Shown: in pieces, positions 22,508 through 25,000 of the stretch
Numbering within the stretch: position 1 is the first letter of the stretch
Layout of the letters: each line of letters starts with the position of its first letter
Assembly: GCA_030704615.1 (NCBI GenBank)
Contig: JAKLZA010000040.1
Location: forward strand, 1-25,000
Source: Takakia lepidozioides
Lineage: Eukaryota > Streptophyta > Takakiopsida > Takakiales > Takakiaceae
Reading direction: 5' to 3'
Length of the DNA: 25,000 nt
Position numbers and translations under genes: made by a program
The notes under the pieces: generated by a model
The model's input: only the letters and a program-made list of their open reading frames with translations
The model's database searches: none
What the model was told of the DNA's origin: nothing

Positions 22508-24700
22508 TAGCAAAATGAACCCTTATGGCACTATCACAGGCATTCTATTCAATCTTATAACTCTGGTCCAAGGTGGTGTCGTGAACATATTCTACACCGA
22601 TTCGGAAAGAAGAGCTCATGTGCATGAGAACCCTCCGAAACCCAGGGGTGGCAGCAACTTATTGTCTTCTGAAAACTGCAACAGATACAACTTGGCAGGG
22701 CGAACCAAATGCATGCTGGGGACAACAAACCTTAGTCTGGTAAGGAATACCTACGCACTGAATAATTTAAATTATAGTGTACAATTTGTTGGGTTGGGTT
22801 TTCCTCTTAGACGAACAGGAATCAGATATCTGGAATCAGACAAAGTAAGACAAAGTAAACTGATTGTGACTTTGCTTACTCAACTCAAGTTCAGCACAAT
22901 TGCTTTAGTGGGAGGCACAGATGCAGTATCACGAGTCCCAACCAGCTTTTTGACATTCCAGACCTATCATATTCTTATGGAGTTATCCAACTTACAAGGC
23001 TGATTTTGTTCTTATGGGTTTGTTATCATTGGCCAGTCCTCCTTTGAGTCAACTCTGCTCACTATCTGGGTGCCTTGTATATATACACAGCTACCATACT
23101 TGCCAGTTTGTACTTTATCGTAGTTCACTTTTTGTTGCAGGTTGCTTTTCAGATATAGCTCCAGGATTGAGGAGTGTGGATGCAAGAACAATGTATGCAG
23201 ATTCTTCCCTTACCTTGCTCTGTTTATCTTGTCAGCACCAAGTTCTTGAGATAATCAGGGTATTTCATCATGGTAAATAGGGCTCTTGATCAGTAGCTGG
23301 TCAGTGCGTCATGGAAGACAGAACCCCTCTGAAGATGCAATAATTAGTAAATGTTGGTAATTATCACAAGTGCGTCTCATGGGATTGGAACATTGTTCAC
23401 ACCACAGGCAAAGAGGTCCTCTTGACTAAGAGCGAGATCCTCTATTTTCTGCAGACTCCATGTGTGTCTGATTTTTGTTGGTGATTGAAGTAAACGTAAA
23501 TGATGGTATACAAGGTGAGTCTTAGACTTGCAAAATATATTCCCAGCCCAAAAAAAGTCCCCGCCTCTTTCTCTATGAACATATGCTACATTGAGCAGAG
23601 TCATTGGAGAGACTGATTCACTGGTGCCTTGGAAACGGAGGTGTGACTCAGTTCCTGCTTGGGCTTGACTACAAAGTTTGCTCAATTAGCTCATCATTAG
23701 TTGGGATAGGACAACCTGCTTTGATTACTCCTCTTCCCCTATATTCTGTGTAAAACTTGCACTTCAGTTGGGACGCTGCATCGACTATCCATGTTCTCAG
23801 GCACAATCCTTAAAGCCTAACTTCAAATCTCTAATGCCACAGCAGCAGGGGTTTCCAGCCACGTCCTAGGTACCTGTCAGCCTCCAGGAAGAGTCACTAA
23901 CACGACAAGAGGTTTCAGTGTGATTTGAGTGGGAATTAAGGAGTGTCCACCTTACAATCGGATCAGCTGAAAGAGGCAGGACAACAAGACATCCGGATGG
24001 ATTGGTGGGGATTGATCCATGAACGACGTCACTTCTTGACAAGACAAGTTACAGAGTAGTCTTTGGGAAAGTTTGCAAAAAGGCCATTGGAGTCCGGGCC
24101 TGCTACCTACTTGGGTGTTACATTCACGGTGGCTTGTTTGCAAAAAGCCTTGTCAACCGACGTACAAGGTGCCACCTCGGTGCTACCAATCATTATTACA
24201 AGGATCAAAGCGAGATGATCAGTATTTCTATCCTGCCACAGACCGGAAAAAGCCTACAGGATTGGATTTCCAACCTCACTTGTCCAGAATTTCCTGCTAA
24301 AGTTGAGGAATGATCATTGGGGATGCTGATTGTGAAGACTCGCTTTCCACCTCTCTGACATAACATCTGGTGGGTCCATAAGATATGACATTGTCATCTG
24401 TTCCCATGATCATCACGTTCAGTAATGGCCAGCAATGATCCCGCAGTGGCACGCGGCAATGGCCGCTTGTCACTGCTGCTCTTACCGACCTTTGCTTTGT
24501 ATAGCCTTTCCTCTCTCTCAACAATATGAAAAAACAAAACTGGCACATGTTTCCACCACAAAATTGTCGGGTGGGTGAGAAGCGGCGGCAGAGTCGGTGG
24601 CCAAATAGACTGCTCAGTTCGTTACTCACAAGTCTAGTCACTGCTCAACCCTGCACTTGCTGTTGCGGCACCTGGCGAACTGCCTGACAAAAGCTGCTCA
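22508..24700. other. Mostly unassigned region after the CCDC24-like gene
   Basis: This holds the 3' UTR side of the CCDC24-like gene. Open frames at 22515-23003 (plus, 162 codons), 23377-23685 (minus), about 24020-24312 (plus, no ATG) and 24297-24641 (minus) have no family signature I recognise. A short direct repeat GACAAAGTAA occurs twice at about 22838-22858. Confidence 0.45.
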
Positions 24701-24704
24701 CCAT

Positions 24705-24710
24705 TATATA
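24705..24710 (+). promoter_or_regulatory. TATA-like box for the right-edge candidate gene
   Basis: TATATA within CCATTATATAGC, about 60 bases upstream of the candidate ATG at 24770. It is followed by a pyrimidine-rich stretch (CTTCCCCCACACTCCTCC) typical of plant core promoters. Single-motif evidence. Confidence 0.3.
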
Positions 24711-24769
24711 GCTTCCCCCACACTCCTCCATCACTCAGGCACTAACTTACCACAGCCTTACCAAGCTGC

Positions 24770-25000
24770 ATGTCTGCAACAATCTACGCAGGTAGGTAGC
24801 TGGGTGGCACAGGTGGAGCAGATTGCGCAAACATCCCAGACTGGGGAGATCCCAGTAACCCAGTTTATGTACACTCGCAGATGTACAGACTCACTCTGGG
24901 ACTCATCATTCAAGGCCATGACAAATGGTACCCCGTTGTCAGACTCAGGGCGTGCGGATCATCATGAGGGACGGAACAGTTTCGTATGGCCATCCAATGA
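24770..25000 (+). CDS. Possible first exons of a plus-strand gene, cut by the window end
   Basis: A TATA-like box at 24705-24710 lies 60 bases before an ATG at 24770. That ATG opens a 22-base exon (MSATIYA plus one base) ending at a strong CAG/GTAGGT donor at 24791. An acceptor ending at 24888 (ATGTACAG) matches the phase and opens a frame that stays free of stops to the window end, with residues beginning DSLWDSSFKAMTNG and ending SFVWPSN. An alternative acceptor, GTTGTCAG near 24943, gives the same frame. I do not recognise the protein. The evidence is signals plus an open frame of only about 110 bases, so chance is a real alternative. Confidence 0.3.

Noticed and set aside
22515-23003. 162-codon plus-strand open frame just after the CCDC24-like stop
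   Set aside because: It starts eight bases after the stop in a different frame, has no recognisable motif, and its position suits a 3' UTR. Not called, though only transcripts could settle it.
24297-24641. 114-codon minus-strand open frame with a segment (NVISYGP) loosely like a plus-strand reading near 24970
   Set aside because: The resemblance is a few residues only, in opposite orientation, with no nucleotide similarity around it; judged coincidence.
1-25000. tRNA, rRNA, CRISPR arrays, bacterial operons or viral genes
   Set aside because: I looked for TPsiC-like boxes paired with acceptor stems, evenly spaced direct repeats and ribosome-binding-site gene runs and found none that hold up.

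Overview
The window looks like nuclear DNA of a plant-lineage eukaryote. The genes are split by short GT-AG introns, mostly of about 65 to 650 bases. Dinucleotide microsatellites and decayed LINE retrotransposon tails lie between genes. One gene is a plant-type ABCG half-transporter. A CCDC24-like coiled-coil gene, and perhaps an Ala/Pro/Lys-rich gene at the left edge, hint at a lineage that still makes motile sperm (bryophyte, lycophyte, fern or streptophyte alga). That placement is inference; no species can be named from the sequence alone. All exon models were derived by hand from splice signals, reading phase and continuity of family motifs.

Layout from left to right. (1) 1-4336, minus: the 5' part of a large multi-exon gene with Ala-, Pro- and Lys-rich linkers, unidentified, running off the left edge. 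(2) 5471-9606, minus: a complete five-exon ABCG half-transporter of 881 residues, with a long N-terminal extension carrying IPEL repeats. (3) 9607-12597: intergenic, with a 10-bp tandem repeat, a few possible plant cis-elements and one LINE 3' tail. (4) 12598-16147, minus: an eight-exon CobW/G3E-type P-loop GTPase of 528 residues. It has an unusual linker and about 135 residues beyond the recognisable CobW C-terminal domain. A long (GA)n tract sits 15 bases upstream of its ATG. (5) 16228-19978: intergenic, holding two head-to-tail LINE remnants and small inverted repeats. (6) 19979-22507, plus: a three-exon CCDC24-like gene of 503 residues. (7) 22508-25000: mostly unassigned, with a possible promoter and first exons of another plus-strand gene leaving the right edge.

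The three leftward genes do not form a pathway. The ABCG protein would export lipidic or other hydrophobic substrates. The CobW protein would load or insert a metal, probably zinc by family analogy. The CCDC24-like and Ala/Pro-rich proteins look structural. The best candidates for something undescribed are the CobW C-terminal extension with its extra cysteine motifs, the plant CCDC24 homologue, the unidentified Ala/Pro-rich protein, and the conserved hairpin plus (ATTTC)n tail of the LINE family.
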